From Sarcocystis neurona (taxonomy: Eukaryota > Apicomplexa > Conoidasida > Eucoccidiorida > Sarcocystidae): a stretch of DNA of 64,000 nucleotides. Below the pieces are notes generated by a model, which saw only the letters and a list, made by a program, of their open reading frames with translations, did no database searches and was not told where the DNA came from. Position numbers and translations under genes: made by a program. The stretch covers positions 1,036,865 to 1,100,864 of the forward strand of contig KL647296.1 of NCBI GenBank assembly GCA_000727475.1, read 5' to 3'. Of this stretch, positions 30,301-37,501 are shown in pieces. Position 1 is the first letter of the stretch; the number at the start of each line of letters is the position of its first letter.

Positions 30301-33300
30301 TGTATTCACATTGTTTTTATATACTCAAGTATAAAATACGATCGTATAGGCAGATGGAGATGTGTATACGTTTCCATTTCCCTCTTGAGTCATGCTCTCA
30401 CAAGTATCCACCGTAAACGCGTATTCGTTTGATTAGACGTTACACGCATACGTGAACATTCGCAGGGATCCATTTTCGTACATGTAGACCTGCGTGTACC
30501 TACGTGTGTATTTGTACGTGTAGTTGGGGACGGAGTTAAGCGGGTGCAGATGTGTACTTACATTAAAGGACATATATAAAGCAGGTTTACATTACACGAC
30601 TGCAGGAGACCATTCAGACGGCTGCATATACATACATATATGTACATATATATATGTAAATGGGTAATATGTGCGTGGCAGGAGAGAGAGTCTGTACACA
30701 CCACAGTTTGTTTGCGTGCGATTTGCATGGTGTAGGAGCACCCCTGCACTCAGGTGTATCCGCCGAAGTGCCTCTGCTGTTATAGGGGTGTGTACTTTTG
30801 TATGCGTGTACGTATATGTGTATGGGTACTTGTATACATGTAGATAGATAGAAAGGTAGACCTACACAGACACTGGCACACGTGTGTAAACATGTGAATT
30901 GGTGTAATATAAGTGTGTCGGGAGTGGAATGTGCTCAAAGAAGTTCGACTCAGAAATGTGTTTCAGTATAGAAATGGATAGACCCGCACAGGCAAATAAA
31001 ACGCTATAAAGCTATACATAACACGTGTACGTATACACATATATGTGTATGGGAGAAGTCAGCCAAGAAGAAGAGGATACAAAGACACAGTCGACGAAGG
31101 TAGGTACACAACGAAGGACGCGTACTGCCATCACTTGACCCTTTTATATGAATGTGGAGGGGACAGGAAGTGGACACATATTTGTTCGCGTGTCAGTTTG
31201 CGTGGCCCGTGGAGGAACAGTAGCAACAGCTCGTCAGGCTACACTTTAGCGAAAAAAATACCGATATCCCATAAGCCGCATGCGGACGTTTCAGGACGTA
31301 CACTAGAACTTGAAAGAAAATATACAGCATAAACATATTTGCACGTGTGTATATGTGCCTACGTACAGCAGTGGAAGAGTACGCAGGTCCACTTACCTTT
31401 ATATATATAGATGATTTTACGTACGTCGACCTTCTTTACAGACACAGACATATCCCTTAAGCGTATATGCGTGTCATTGTGTCAAATATATGTATATATA
31501 CAACTGCGGCGGTGCTTGTCAACACCTCTGCAGAGGTGTATATGCGTATTTATCCACACACACGTATAGGTGGATCAGAAGATAGACAGCAAGACGTACG
31601 TATCATCAATTCAATGTGCAATTATATGTGTACCTAAGTATCATCTATGTGGTACACGTTTCACCGTAGATATAGATGTCTTTCTCTGGCATGCAGTGTG
31701 TGCTGCTGTCCTTAACATAATTGCCGAGTGTAATGTGTGATTGCATGGCCTTGTATTTGCGCGGGTGGGTGTGGTTGTCGGTGTGGTTCTTGCCTCCACT
31801 TCGCTCAGGGCCACGGAAGAGGAGGAAGACGAGGAGGCAAAGGAGAAAACGGAAGAGCAGCAGAAACAACAGCTGCCCCATCGGCGGAAAGTAGATGCAC
31901 TTGGAATACGCAGAGCGGAGAGGGCGTGCCGTGGCTGCTGACCGTCGGAGCGGACCGCCTCGTTAAAACGTGGTCACGAGATTTGCAGCCACTGGGGAAA
32001 CTTTCCCAGGTGCTTCACACTCATATCGACATCAAGCAGTTTCTTATGCCGATGTATATACCTGTGCTCACACACTTGTGTTACAGGCGGAGAAATTGAT
32101 AAGTGGATTTCACACATATATATATATATATATATATACAGTTAGGGGCACGCACGTTTGTATGCGTGAACATAGAAGTACACAGTTACGTGTGTGTTTC
32201 TGTTCAAGAAGGACGACCCTTTTTTCGACTTGCTTCCCACACACAGACTACTTCTACAGAACTCTGTTCCACTTTATTTATTCCCGTGTCTTGTGTGGTT
32301 CATGTAGTTCAAGACCACACGCACTCCGATGTAAACAACTACAATGTTTTTGCATGCAGGCTATACTCAGGTGTGTCTTACTTATTCAAACGACACTGTC
32401 TGGTTGAACGCCGAGCTTAATGAACATGTCATTCATCCGCACGGTTGCGCGCGTGTATCCGTCTACGCACAAACGCACTTGTGTATACGTGTATGTGTGT
32501 GGGTGTGTGTATGTTCACGTACCTCTGCGGTCTGAGATCTGACAGCGAAAAAAGGCGGTGTTCGTATACCTGTTTTCGGTCACAACGACTGTCGCCGCAG
32601 CCGGGCACGCCTAGGCGTCTGCCCGCACAGGGGCAATTCGCTGGCAGCCAAGCAAATGTTTTTTGCGTATTTGATGCTAAAGCGGCAAGGCACTAGAATA
32701 CCTCTTCGTAAGCAGAGAGAAGGAGAGACAAGGAGAAGTTGGGAACGCCAGAAGAAGCAACTTATGTTTGTTGCAGACAGGCGCACATGTTACGCTTTGT
32801 GAAAGTGTCCCCTCTACGTCACACTGTCCGCAGGTTTCATTCTGCGCTTGACGGCACGTCTCCCTTGTGCGCGCTGGCGTGTAAAACTGGAAACATTCTC
32901 CGTAGAACATTAATCCGGCTGCCTTCTGTGTGTTTTCTTCTAACCACATGGGGCCACAAAGACAGCTGCATACACTGGTAATATCTGTCTTTTGAAGTCC
33001 ACACCGACGTATACATACAAACATTTATTTATCACGACTCATCAGTGCAGGCAAACCTGTCCACATGCTCGATATAACACAGAAGGGAAAGACCGCTGAG
33101 TTCTTGACGGCCTTTCCCTGCAAATTTGTCGTTTCCTTCCCCACTTTCATTTTAAGCCGTAATTGTGTCGCTGTAGCCACGTCTACACATTTCTCGACAA
33201 ACGTGGCTCGTCTCTTCATCTGGGAGTTAATGCATGCGATCAGGACCCAAGCGGGTACTGGGTGAGCATCGGGGATACTAAACGCCGCTGGCTGCAGCGG

Positions 33301-36300
33301 CTTCAGCAGGCTCGGCTGCTACTGGGACTTATTTCATGGCAGAGGAAGCCGCAGCAACAGCAAGCGCAGAGCAGTGGCAGCATTAGCAGTACTCATAAAC
33401 AGAGCGCGATCTGTTCCAACAAGAGCAGCAGCAGCACGAACGAACGCGACTGCGGCAGCAACAGTGCGGGGACGGTGAACAGCGGCTACGTCATCAGTAG
33501 CAGCAGCTGTTCTGCGACTGCCGTGAACAGCCACGACAGCAGCAGAAGCGCGGACGAGGCAGCACGCTGCAGCAGCGGAAAGAGCCAAAGCAGCTCTGGC
33601 GGTACTGTCCCTGCTATCGAAAATGATGCTGCGCCTGCTGCGCAGAAGGAGTTTTTTGGTGCTGCAGATGGACCACAGCAACGCGGTACGTAGCTCGGGT
33701 TGCTCCCGGCGTGCGTGTTCCTGTCGGCTTGTTAGCGCCTGTACCCTGCTGGAGGGAGCACCCCGCCGAAGATTTTAAAGCTGGGCGAATCTGCACGTGC
33801 AAATATATAGCCAAACGACCCAACCGTGTCACTAGACAAAAACAGGTGCTCGCAAACCTAAACCTCCCTGTGTGTCTGTGTGTAACGATTTCACTGTAGG
33901 TATGCGTGACGAAAGCGTAAATTTTTATTTTAAACGTGTGTATGTGTACATGTCGGCGCGGAGGTTTGTAGATGATAGCAGGCGTCGGGTGAAGAATAAT
34001 TCTCTATTTGCATGCGCTTTAGCAAGGGCGTAGAGCTACCCCTTCGGCAGCTCCAGGAGCTTTAGCGTGTGCACTAGCCGCACTCACTGTACTGGGGTCT
34101 TATTTGGTGCGTACTGCAGCCCTGCTGATTGCCCTGGCCCCCGCGGTGTAAAAACACCACTGCTCGACAACGTAGAGGCTGTATTAAGCCTTGTATATGG
34201 ATATGAAGCCGATCTGAAACCATTGTTTTTGCCCTTCAACACAACCGAGCATGCATTTGAGTCTGGTGCGACGGAAAGGACTCCGTCGTTTTGTTCGTGC
34301 ATGCACTACTCGAGAGACTGTTAGTGGTATATCGAACAAGCAGACGAGTTGGAAGACTGCACCTGCGGAAGGCGCCATTTATTACGGGGGGGGGTTCTTC
34401 ATGTAGTGAAAGCAGGTTACTGCACATGGACAAATGATTTGCATGACTCTTCCTGGCATACGTAGTGATGATGCCTTGCTGAAACTCGCACCGGAAACCT
34501 AGAAGGCTTTTTGTCTCCCCCTACCAGTAGGGGCACTGATGCTAGAAAGTTTCTGGCCGAAACGTACCGCAGTCTAGATCTGCATCTCCACAGAGGCACA
34601 CACACGCGGAGTGGTAGTTTCTGGACATGTAAGTATGCACTTGTACACGCGTACACGTAATACGCGGATAGAGGCACAGATATAAATATAATATATATAT
34701 ATATGTCCAAGCGTTTTCAGATGTTTGAACGGGGTCTACCCGTGTTCCTATTTCGATTGTTCTCAAGCTGCAGGAGGCGTGAGCCCGGGTGGAATCAACT
34801 GCTCGCAAGCGTGGAAGAAAGCCGTCAGCCGACACAACCACCGTTTTCAGCCGAAGCGGTAAATCTGCTAAATCATCGAAATCTGATGCCGAATTTATTT
34901 TGTTTCTTTCCTCACGCGAGGTAGGGTAGACCAGGATAAGGGGCTTGTTTCTGCGTAGCGCGAGAATGGCACGCGAGTCTCACTTTATCCGTCCCCGAAA
35001 AAGGACTGCGTTTCGGCGTTTTTTTACTTTCGTGGGGTAAACCGTCTGATAGAGGCATGTCTTTTTTCCTAATACGCACTTTATTTTCGTGGGGTAGATG
35101 CGCTGATATAGGCACGCTCGGGAGAATAAGGATCCACCACGTGTCCTGTACTCTGTATTTCTCTACGTCACTTCAAAAAGAAGTGTACAGAGTTGCCCAG
35201 TAGATTGCGCCAACACAACCGAAAAAGTACAAGGGAACGCCAAGACTCTTTGTCCAAGACGCAGCTGCAGGAGCAGGTTGAGCGTGCCTCCTGTCTTTCC
35301 TCACTTCCTTCACAAATCCATGGACAGCTGTGAAAAGGGACACAAAAACTGTAGTCCGCGTATTATACCTCACCGGAGTAGCCCGACTCAGACCCTGGAC
35401 TCACTATAGAATACATAGATCCTCACTGCGTGCACGGCAACTCTCGCACACACGGTCGTTCAGATTGCCCTGCCAGCTAAGGACTCCTTCTAACACTCAC
35501 ACATATATGTATACGTATACATGTGTATATGAAGATGTTCGCCTAGATACGTTTAGGTGTACGTGCAGACTCGTTCAAACGCTCACAGGGACTTAAACTC
35601 TCCTTTTCATCGCTCAATTTTACCGTGGGCGCAGCTGACTCAAAAACACCGTAATATTACGCAATCTTTCTTCCCCTCCTAGCTTCGATAATACCTGTCA
35701 CCAGCAACGCACACGTGTATACACACGGTCCGTATCTACGTTCACGGGTGAAGACCGCCGCGACTGCCAGTCTCTCTCCTCATACAAATCTTCAGTTGTA
35801 AGTCGAGATATATTTAACCATAGGCAGACAATCCGGACGAATTCCCGTGTCTCTTTCCGCTCACTGCCAGTACGTATTGTAGTTCGTATGTACGTCTGTA
35901 CCAGCGCATCCCTGTCTCTTAAGTTGTAATTTCTGACCTGTACGAGCGTGCACCCTACCGAAGTAGATGTGTCACTGTAAGCAATTTTTCCGAGGAGCTG
36001 TGCTTTGTAAACCCCTCACATACTCGGCATTTTTTTTGTCAGGACGAAGCCACTCACGGAGGAAGAACTAAAGGCGAGCAGCGAGTTGGAAAAGGCAAGT
36101 TTGAGAACATGATCTAATGTTAAAGCCAGCGGTCGGTGGTCCTCTCCTATCGGAAGTTACACTTTCAGGCAGCCACTTCTGGCTCTTTTCTTTCAGATTC
36201 CCCTATACCTTAGATGGAGCATTCATTCTACCTTCCTTTTCACCAAGCCATTACGCCTTCTGAGAAATGTGGATCCTTTTGGTTTCCGTCTTGTAAAACC

Positions 36301-37365
36301 GTGCCCCTCATTCTAACGTAGAGTCCCGTCTACTTTCTTTTCGAACAGGTGTGGCCACCGCACCACATACGAGATTCTCTAGGTTTCCTTTCGGCCCGGG
36401 AACTTATCTCTGCTCCGTTGAGTACATACGGCTGTAGCCTGCGCAGAAGGTGTCAACGCTTGCAAAAATATACTCCCGTTATAATCCGTTGGAAATTGAC
36501 GCTCGCGGTGTTCTCGATGCAGTAAAACTATGTCTCTACTTGTGCAAAGAGTTTCGTAAATTTTATCTGGATGCACCTGAGTTTTTATCGTGCATGAGCA
36601 AATAATGATCCCGCTGGTCGAGTTGACCTTGTCATTTCTTTCCGTCATGAGAGTCCCTCATAAAATGTTTTTGTGGTTGCGATAGGTACAGGTCGGTGCA
36701 AAATAGATTTTTCGTATATTTCTTCTCCTGCCTTCACGCCATTCCGGCAGCGCGGCTCGAAAGCGTTGCACAGAAAGGCATCAATTGCCAGCACGACATG
36801 TGGAAGACTGCTAGTATTCCTCCCACGTATAGTTAACCGGGACACCAAGAAAGCTTTAAGGGCATTCACCCACTGCTAGACAGTTGAAGACAAATATCTT
36901 ATCGAAAAACAGAGTATCCGTCGAGAATTGGTGTGCCGTCAGTTTACGGAGTACAGGTCTGCTAGTCGCAAGCTTCGGCGCACATTATACCGTACACACG
37001 ATTCTTAACACGTATGCAAAAGCTCGCACACACTTGATAGATCGAGTGAACGTTACCGGATAGGAACGCGCAGGAGAACACACGTGAACAACAGACGCGA
37101 CAATCTTTCCCCAGCAACAGTGGACGTGAAGGCAGGCGGGACTTCGTCTATGTATAACGTGCTATTTATTGTAACATACGCAGCCCCCCTCCTCCAGGCG
37201 CAACTGAAGAACGACAACACAAAATTCTACACGGTGGGCGCAGTATTGCCTCTACAGATCAAGGTAGAACTGTTCTGATTCACGTGTAGACTGTCCCCGG
37301 CTTTTGCTTTGCTGCTGCAGTGCCTCGAAGAACTTCAACGAGACAACAGTATCTCACCGCAGTAG
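214..37365 (+). CDS. Large two-propeller WD40-repeat protein, 24 exons, 5' end outside window
   Basis: This is a multi-exon gene whose beginning lies left of the window. I joined 24 exons: each has an AG acceptor and a GT donor (one GC donor), and each junction keeps the reading frame. The total is 5,022 nt ending in TAG. The product (1,673 residues in the window) has about 14 WD40-type blades, with signatures such as SDKTIRFW, GSLNMWD, CILLWD, GTLRLWD, GVIYLWQT, GILRCWN and RLVKTWS. Blades 1-7 fall at about residues 30-330 and blades 8-14 at about 330-1440, which fits two seven-bladed propellers. The second half is broken up by Ser/Gln/Ala-rich insertions, and the tail is charged and helical. 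WD40 propellers are protein-binding scaffolds with no catalytic residues. Two-propeller proteins of the WDR49/WDR64 type are flagellum-linked in animals, so a microgamete flagellum role is possible, but that is a weak inference. Existence of the gene is near certain; exact ends of a few exons are less so. Confidence 0.9.
567..648 (+). CDS. WD40 gene exon, blade 1
   Basis: Acceptor TTTGCCGTGCAG and donor ATGCGG|GTAAAG. The translation LVYIEELDRTF...FAMFDAMR has the pattern of a degenerate WD40 blade: a hydrophobic strand, a turn, then an FD at the WD position. It leaves in phase 0. Confidence 0.75.
1834..1867 (+). CDS. WD40 gene microexon (34 nt) linking blades 1 and 2
   Basis: Acceptor TTTCGTACAG and donor CGATG|GTGAGG. 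It encodes GTVEQTISVPD and leaves in phase 1. It is chosen because it is the only joint found that links the 648 donor (phase 0) to the 2370 acceptor (phase 1) with a natural WD40 sequence, ...FDAMRGTVEQTISVPDGSIV. Confidence 0.7.
1905..1926. repeat. (AT)11 microsatellite
   Basis: A pure AT dinucleotide tract 38 nt after the donor of the 34-nt microexon, within the next intron. Confidence 0.95.
2370..2423 (+). CDS. WD40 gene exon, start of blade 2
   Basis: Acceptor GATGTTTGCGCAG and donor GCGCAG|GTAAAC. It reads SIVDMCYLPGFKYLASAG and joins in phase 1 to SDKTIRFW in the next exon. Together they make one of the clearest WD40 repeats in the protein. Confidence 0.9.
4057..4174 (+). CDS. WD40 gene exon, end of blade 2 and start of blade 3
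   Basis: Acceptor TAATTTCACCAG and donor CTAAG|GTAACG. It begins with SDKTIRFWTS, the canonical GSxDxxIxxW end of a blade, and ends ...CLTSFSPANALL. The split codon AG|C becomes Ser at the junction. Confidence 0.92.
4838..4857. other. Intronic tight hairpin
   Basis: ACTGGAGG (4838-4845) and CCTCCAGT (4850-4857) are perfect complements around TTTT. In the intron between 4174 and 6471. Confidence 0.75.
6128..6176. repeat. TA/TACA microsatellite
   Basis: Mixed TATATA, TACATA and TGTATA units in the intron between 4174 and 6471. Confidence 0.9.
6471..6577 (+). CDS. WD40 gene exon, end of blade 3 and start of blade 4
   Basis: Acceptor GTGGGTACAG and donor CTACCCT|GTATGT. It reads GSAEGSLNMWDVSKMKLKES then AHRDAVNAILPLP, giving a full WD dipeptide and the conserved His of the following blade. 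It leaves in phase 1. Confidence 0.93.
7977..8140 (+). CDS. WD40 gene exon, blades 4 and 5
   Basis: Acceptor GTGTGCGTACAG and donor GACAAG|GTAGCG. It contains ATASSDTCILLWDSNRM, then LKGHRKTVLSLSYS and LLSAGLDK. The GH dipeptide opens blade 5. It leaves in phase 0. Confidence 0.93.
9850..10033 (+). CDS. WD40 gene exon, blades 5 and 6
   Basis: A strong acceptor, CACCTTCTTTGCAG, is preceded by about 200 nt of pyrimidine-rich DNA. The exon reads DAFVWSP, LQGHPYALCGVAVIPG and LTADASGTLRLWDLRNF. Donor GGAGGCA|GTAAGA, phase 1. Confidence 0.93.
12962..13039 (+). CDS. WD40 gene exon, possibly optional, blade 7
   Basis: Acceptor CGTACGTTCAG and donor CATGTAG|GTACTC. It is exactly 78 nt (26 codons), so including or skipping it keeps the frame. 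It reads IETWWLTYPVSASLNAFTNV and onward to the junction. The spacing from the Phe to the following Gly-Ser matches a WD40 strand. Phase fits both neighbours. A direct 10033 to 13298 joint is also in frame. Confidence 0.5.
13077..13141. repeat. TACATA/TA microsatellite
   Basis: ACATAC units grade into TATATA and back to TATGTA, starting 37 nt after the donor at 13039. Confidence 0.9.
13298..13470 (+). CDS. WD40 gene exon, blades 7 and 8
   Basis: It reads STHVDIYEFTEGKKR, then DAVYTPIFNSVLTAG and KIQTWSGRTGIAGR. Donor GGCAGG|GTAAAC, phase 0. The acceptor at CCTAACAG is chosen by phase. An acceptor 11 nt upstream (GCTTAG, adding ILTG) is also open but needs an exon I did not find. Confidence 0.85.
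14957..15207 (+). CDS. WD40 gene exon, blades 9 and 10
   Basis: Acceptor TCTTCCTCCATCAG and donor ACAGAG|GTACGT. It reads VLQEIEKAEITAICLDALWR, then LYVGDSLGYVRTFDALSG and VSASCDGLLLLQEEYK. These are two degenerate but clear blades. It is preceded by roughly 900 nt of pyrimidine-rich intron. It leaves in phase 2. Confidence 0.93.
16352..16402. repeat. (ACAT)-type tetranucleotide tract
   Basis: Repeated ACATACATAC units in the intron between 15207 and 16882. A shorter TA tract lies at about 16152-16176. Confidence 0.9.
16882..17148 (+). CDS. WD40 gene exon, linker and blade 11
   Basis: Acceptor TTTCCCTTTCTCAG and donor TTTTAG|GTGAGG. It starts with a polar linker (ELLPATEEQDGRGSNSKR) and ends with GISCLAAAPSLEMLACGSG followed by a degenerate strand. 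Phase 2 in and out. Confidence 0.9.
18011..18072 (+). CDS. WD40 gene exon, start of blade 12
   Basis: Acceptor GTGTATGCGCAG and donor CCAAG|GTAAAA. It reads AAVAAVDVLEAYGLLVVADQ and continues into GGVIYLWQT in the next exon, which together form a good WD40 blade. Confidence 0.9.
18397..18436. other. Intronic hairpin with internal loop
   Basis: CCTACGAAGA (18397-18406) pairs with TCTTCGTAGG (18427-18436); an inner CACG/CGTG stem is possible. In the intron between 18072 and 19537. Confidence 0.7.
19537..20447 (+). CDS. WD40 gene exon (911 nt) with large disordered insertion, blades 12 and 13
   Basis: It is the largest exon of the gene. Acceptor TGGCACTTCCCAG, donor AAAAAG|GTCAGA. It opens with GGVIYLWQT, closes with TVVQFNHFQPASMQIYSADK, and in between carries about 240 residues rich in Gln, Glu, Ser and Ala. 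The insertion replaces the short loop between two blades. Just before blade 13 is a basic stretch (PREIPFFTYKRKAKLPDGDE) that may pack on the propeller. Confidence 0.93.
21749..22428 (+). CDS. WD40 gene exon, end of blade 13 and Ser/Arg-rich insertion
   Basis: Acceptor GTCGGTCCAG and donor TGGAC|GTAAGA. It begins GILRCWNLEHVAAARRLF, the end of blade 13. Then come about 200 residues rich in Ser, Arg and Ala (AGC and GCA codons), with a helical island LLRFCRASRVGLGAVTAQIT. It leaves in phase 2. Confidence 0.93.
22429..25024 (+). other. 2.6-kb intron rich in CTG and CT
   Basis: Intron of the WD40 gene. From about 23640 to 24990 it is dominated by imperfect CTGCTG, CTTCTG and CTGTTG units, the opposite orientation of the CAG units inside exons. 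Long Leu/Cys/Val-rich open frames here are by-products of that repeat. The tract runs right up to the acceptor at 25024. Confidence 0.75.
25025..25515 (+). CDS. WD40 gene exon, Ser-rich disordered region
   Basis: The acceptor lies inside a CAG run (TTCTGCAG|CAGCAG), so the exact AG is ambiguous by 3-6 nt without changing frame. It encodes a polar Ser/Ala/Gln-rich segment with a possible helix, EQLEAAHVLDHTFL, and has no blade. Donor GATGGG|GTACGT, phase 1. Confidence 0.85.
26106..26158 (+). CDS. WD40 gene small exon (53 nt) before blade 14
   Basis: Acceptor CGTGCATGCAG and donor ATAAAG|GTATTT. It reads VKDPREDSCADPEIAGIK across the junction, with phase 1 in and 0 out. It leads straight into VVLQWEREAHTNAV. 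Confidence 0.75.
26159..29819 (+). other. 3.7-kb intron, longest of the WD40 gene
   Basis: No exon found inside. It holds scattered TA/TG microsatellites (for example about 28505-28730) and ends with about 450 nt of CTG/CT-rich DNA before the acceptor. Confidence 0.7.
29820..30152 (+). CDS. WD40 gene exon, start of blade 14 and Gln-rich insertion
   Basis: It reads VVLQWEREAHTNAVLALHLY, the opening of a blade, then about 80 residues dominated by Gln from CAG codons. Exactly 111 codons; donor TTCAGCA|GTAGGT. It is preceded by about 450 nt of CT/CTG-rich intron. The acceptor is taken as GCAGAG|GTAGTG to keep phase. Confidence 0.88.
31522..31539. other. Perfect 18-bp palindrome in an intron
   Basis: ACACCTCTGCAGAGGTGT reads the same on both strands, with no loop. 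A broken relative (ACACCTCTGCAAAGAGGT) occurs near 41948-41967. Confidence 0.85.
31809..32009 (+). CDS. WD40 gene exon, end of blade 14
   Basis: Acceptor CCACTTCGCTCAG and donor TCCCAG|GTGCTT, exactly 67 codons. It begins with a Gly/Arg-rich stretch and ends GVPWLLTVGADRLVKTWSRD, a canonical closing strand. Blade 14 is thus split by the Gln-rich insertion and a 1.7-kb intron. Confidence 0.92.
32116..32138. repeat. (TA)n microsatellite
   Basis: A pure 23-nt TA tract about 105 nt after the donor at 32009. Confidence 0.95.
33244..33685 (+). CDS. WD40 gene exon, basic helix and Ser-rich region
   Basis: It reads DPSGYWVSIGDTKRRWLQRL, a basic aromatic helix, then about 110 residues rich in Ser from AGC codons. 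Donor CAACGCG|GTACGT, phase 1. I place the acceptor at GCGATCAG because phase 0 fits the preceding exon. A second acceptor at 33176 gives a longer exon in the same frame but a different incoming phase. Confidence 0.8.
34774..34858 (+). CDS. WD40 gene exon, C-terminal basic segment
   Basis: Acceptor TCTCAAGCTGCAG and donor CCGAAGCG|GTAAAT. It reads GVSPGGINCSQAWKKAVSRH and on to FQPK, a polar basic segment. Phase 1 in and 2 out agree with both neighbours. Confidence 0.75.
36043..36094 (+). CDS. WD40 gene exon with probable GC donor
   Basis: It follows a strong acceptor (CATTTTTTTTGTCAG). It reads TKPLTEEELKASSELEK, a charged helix. The only donor giving a productive join is AAAAG|GCAAGT, the standard GC-AG consensus. 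Without it, translation would stop seven codons later at a TGA. Confidence 0.8.
37198..37263 (+). CDS. WD40 gene penultimate exon
   Basis: Acceptor CCCCCCTCCTCCAG and donor ATCAAG|GTAGAA. Exactly 22 codons: AQLKNDNTKFYTVGAVLPLQ then IK. It continues the charged helix of the previous exon and adds a hydrophobic strand. Confidence 0.85.
37321..37365 (+). CDS. WD40 gene last exon with stop codon
   Basis: Acceptor TTTGCTTTGCTGCTGCAG. It reads CLEELQRDNSISPQ and then TAG at 37363-37365. The intron before it is only 57 nt, the shortest in the gene. All upstream phases are satisfied by this end. Confidence 0.85.
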   Translation, partial: CLEELQRDNSISPQ

Positions 37366-37413
37366 AAGAACTTCCTGAAGACTAGCTGCTGTTCTCCCCG
37401 ATGGCACGGCTTT

Positions 37414-37438
37414 TTATGCTGGATGTGTCCCAGCATAA
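37414..37438 (+). other. Stem-loop just after the WD40 gene stop codon
   Basis: Arms TTATGCTGG (37414-37422) and CCAGCATAA (37430-37438) are perfect complements, 9 bp, around a 7-nt loop. It begins 49 nt after the TAG, so it would be in the 3' UTR. Function unknown; it could help 3'-end formation or be chance. Confidence 0.6.
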
Positions 37439-37451
37439 GAATACAAATACA

Positions 37452-37501
37452 TGTAACTATATATATATGTATATATATAAATATATGTATATATATATAT
37501 A
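37452..37501. repeat. TA-rich microsatellite downstream of the WD40 gene
   Basis: Fifty bases of TATATA with TG and AA interruptions, less than 90 nt after the stop codon. Confidence 0.9.

Noticed and set aside
32612..32695. Possible exon PGTPRRLPAQGQFAGSQ and another at about 32777-32832
   Set aside because: Both have weak or missing donors, and exon 33244 already follows 32009 in phase. They may be optional, but I cannot support them.
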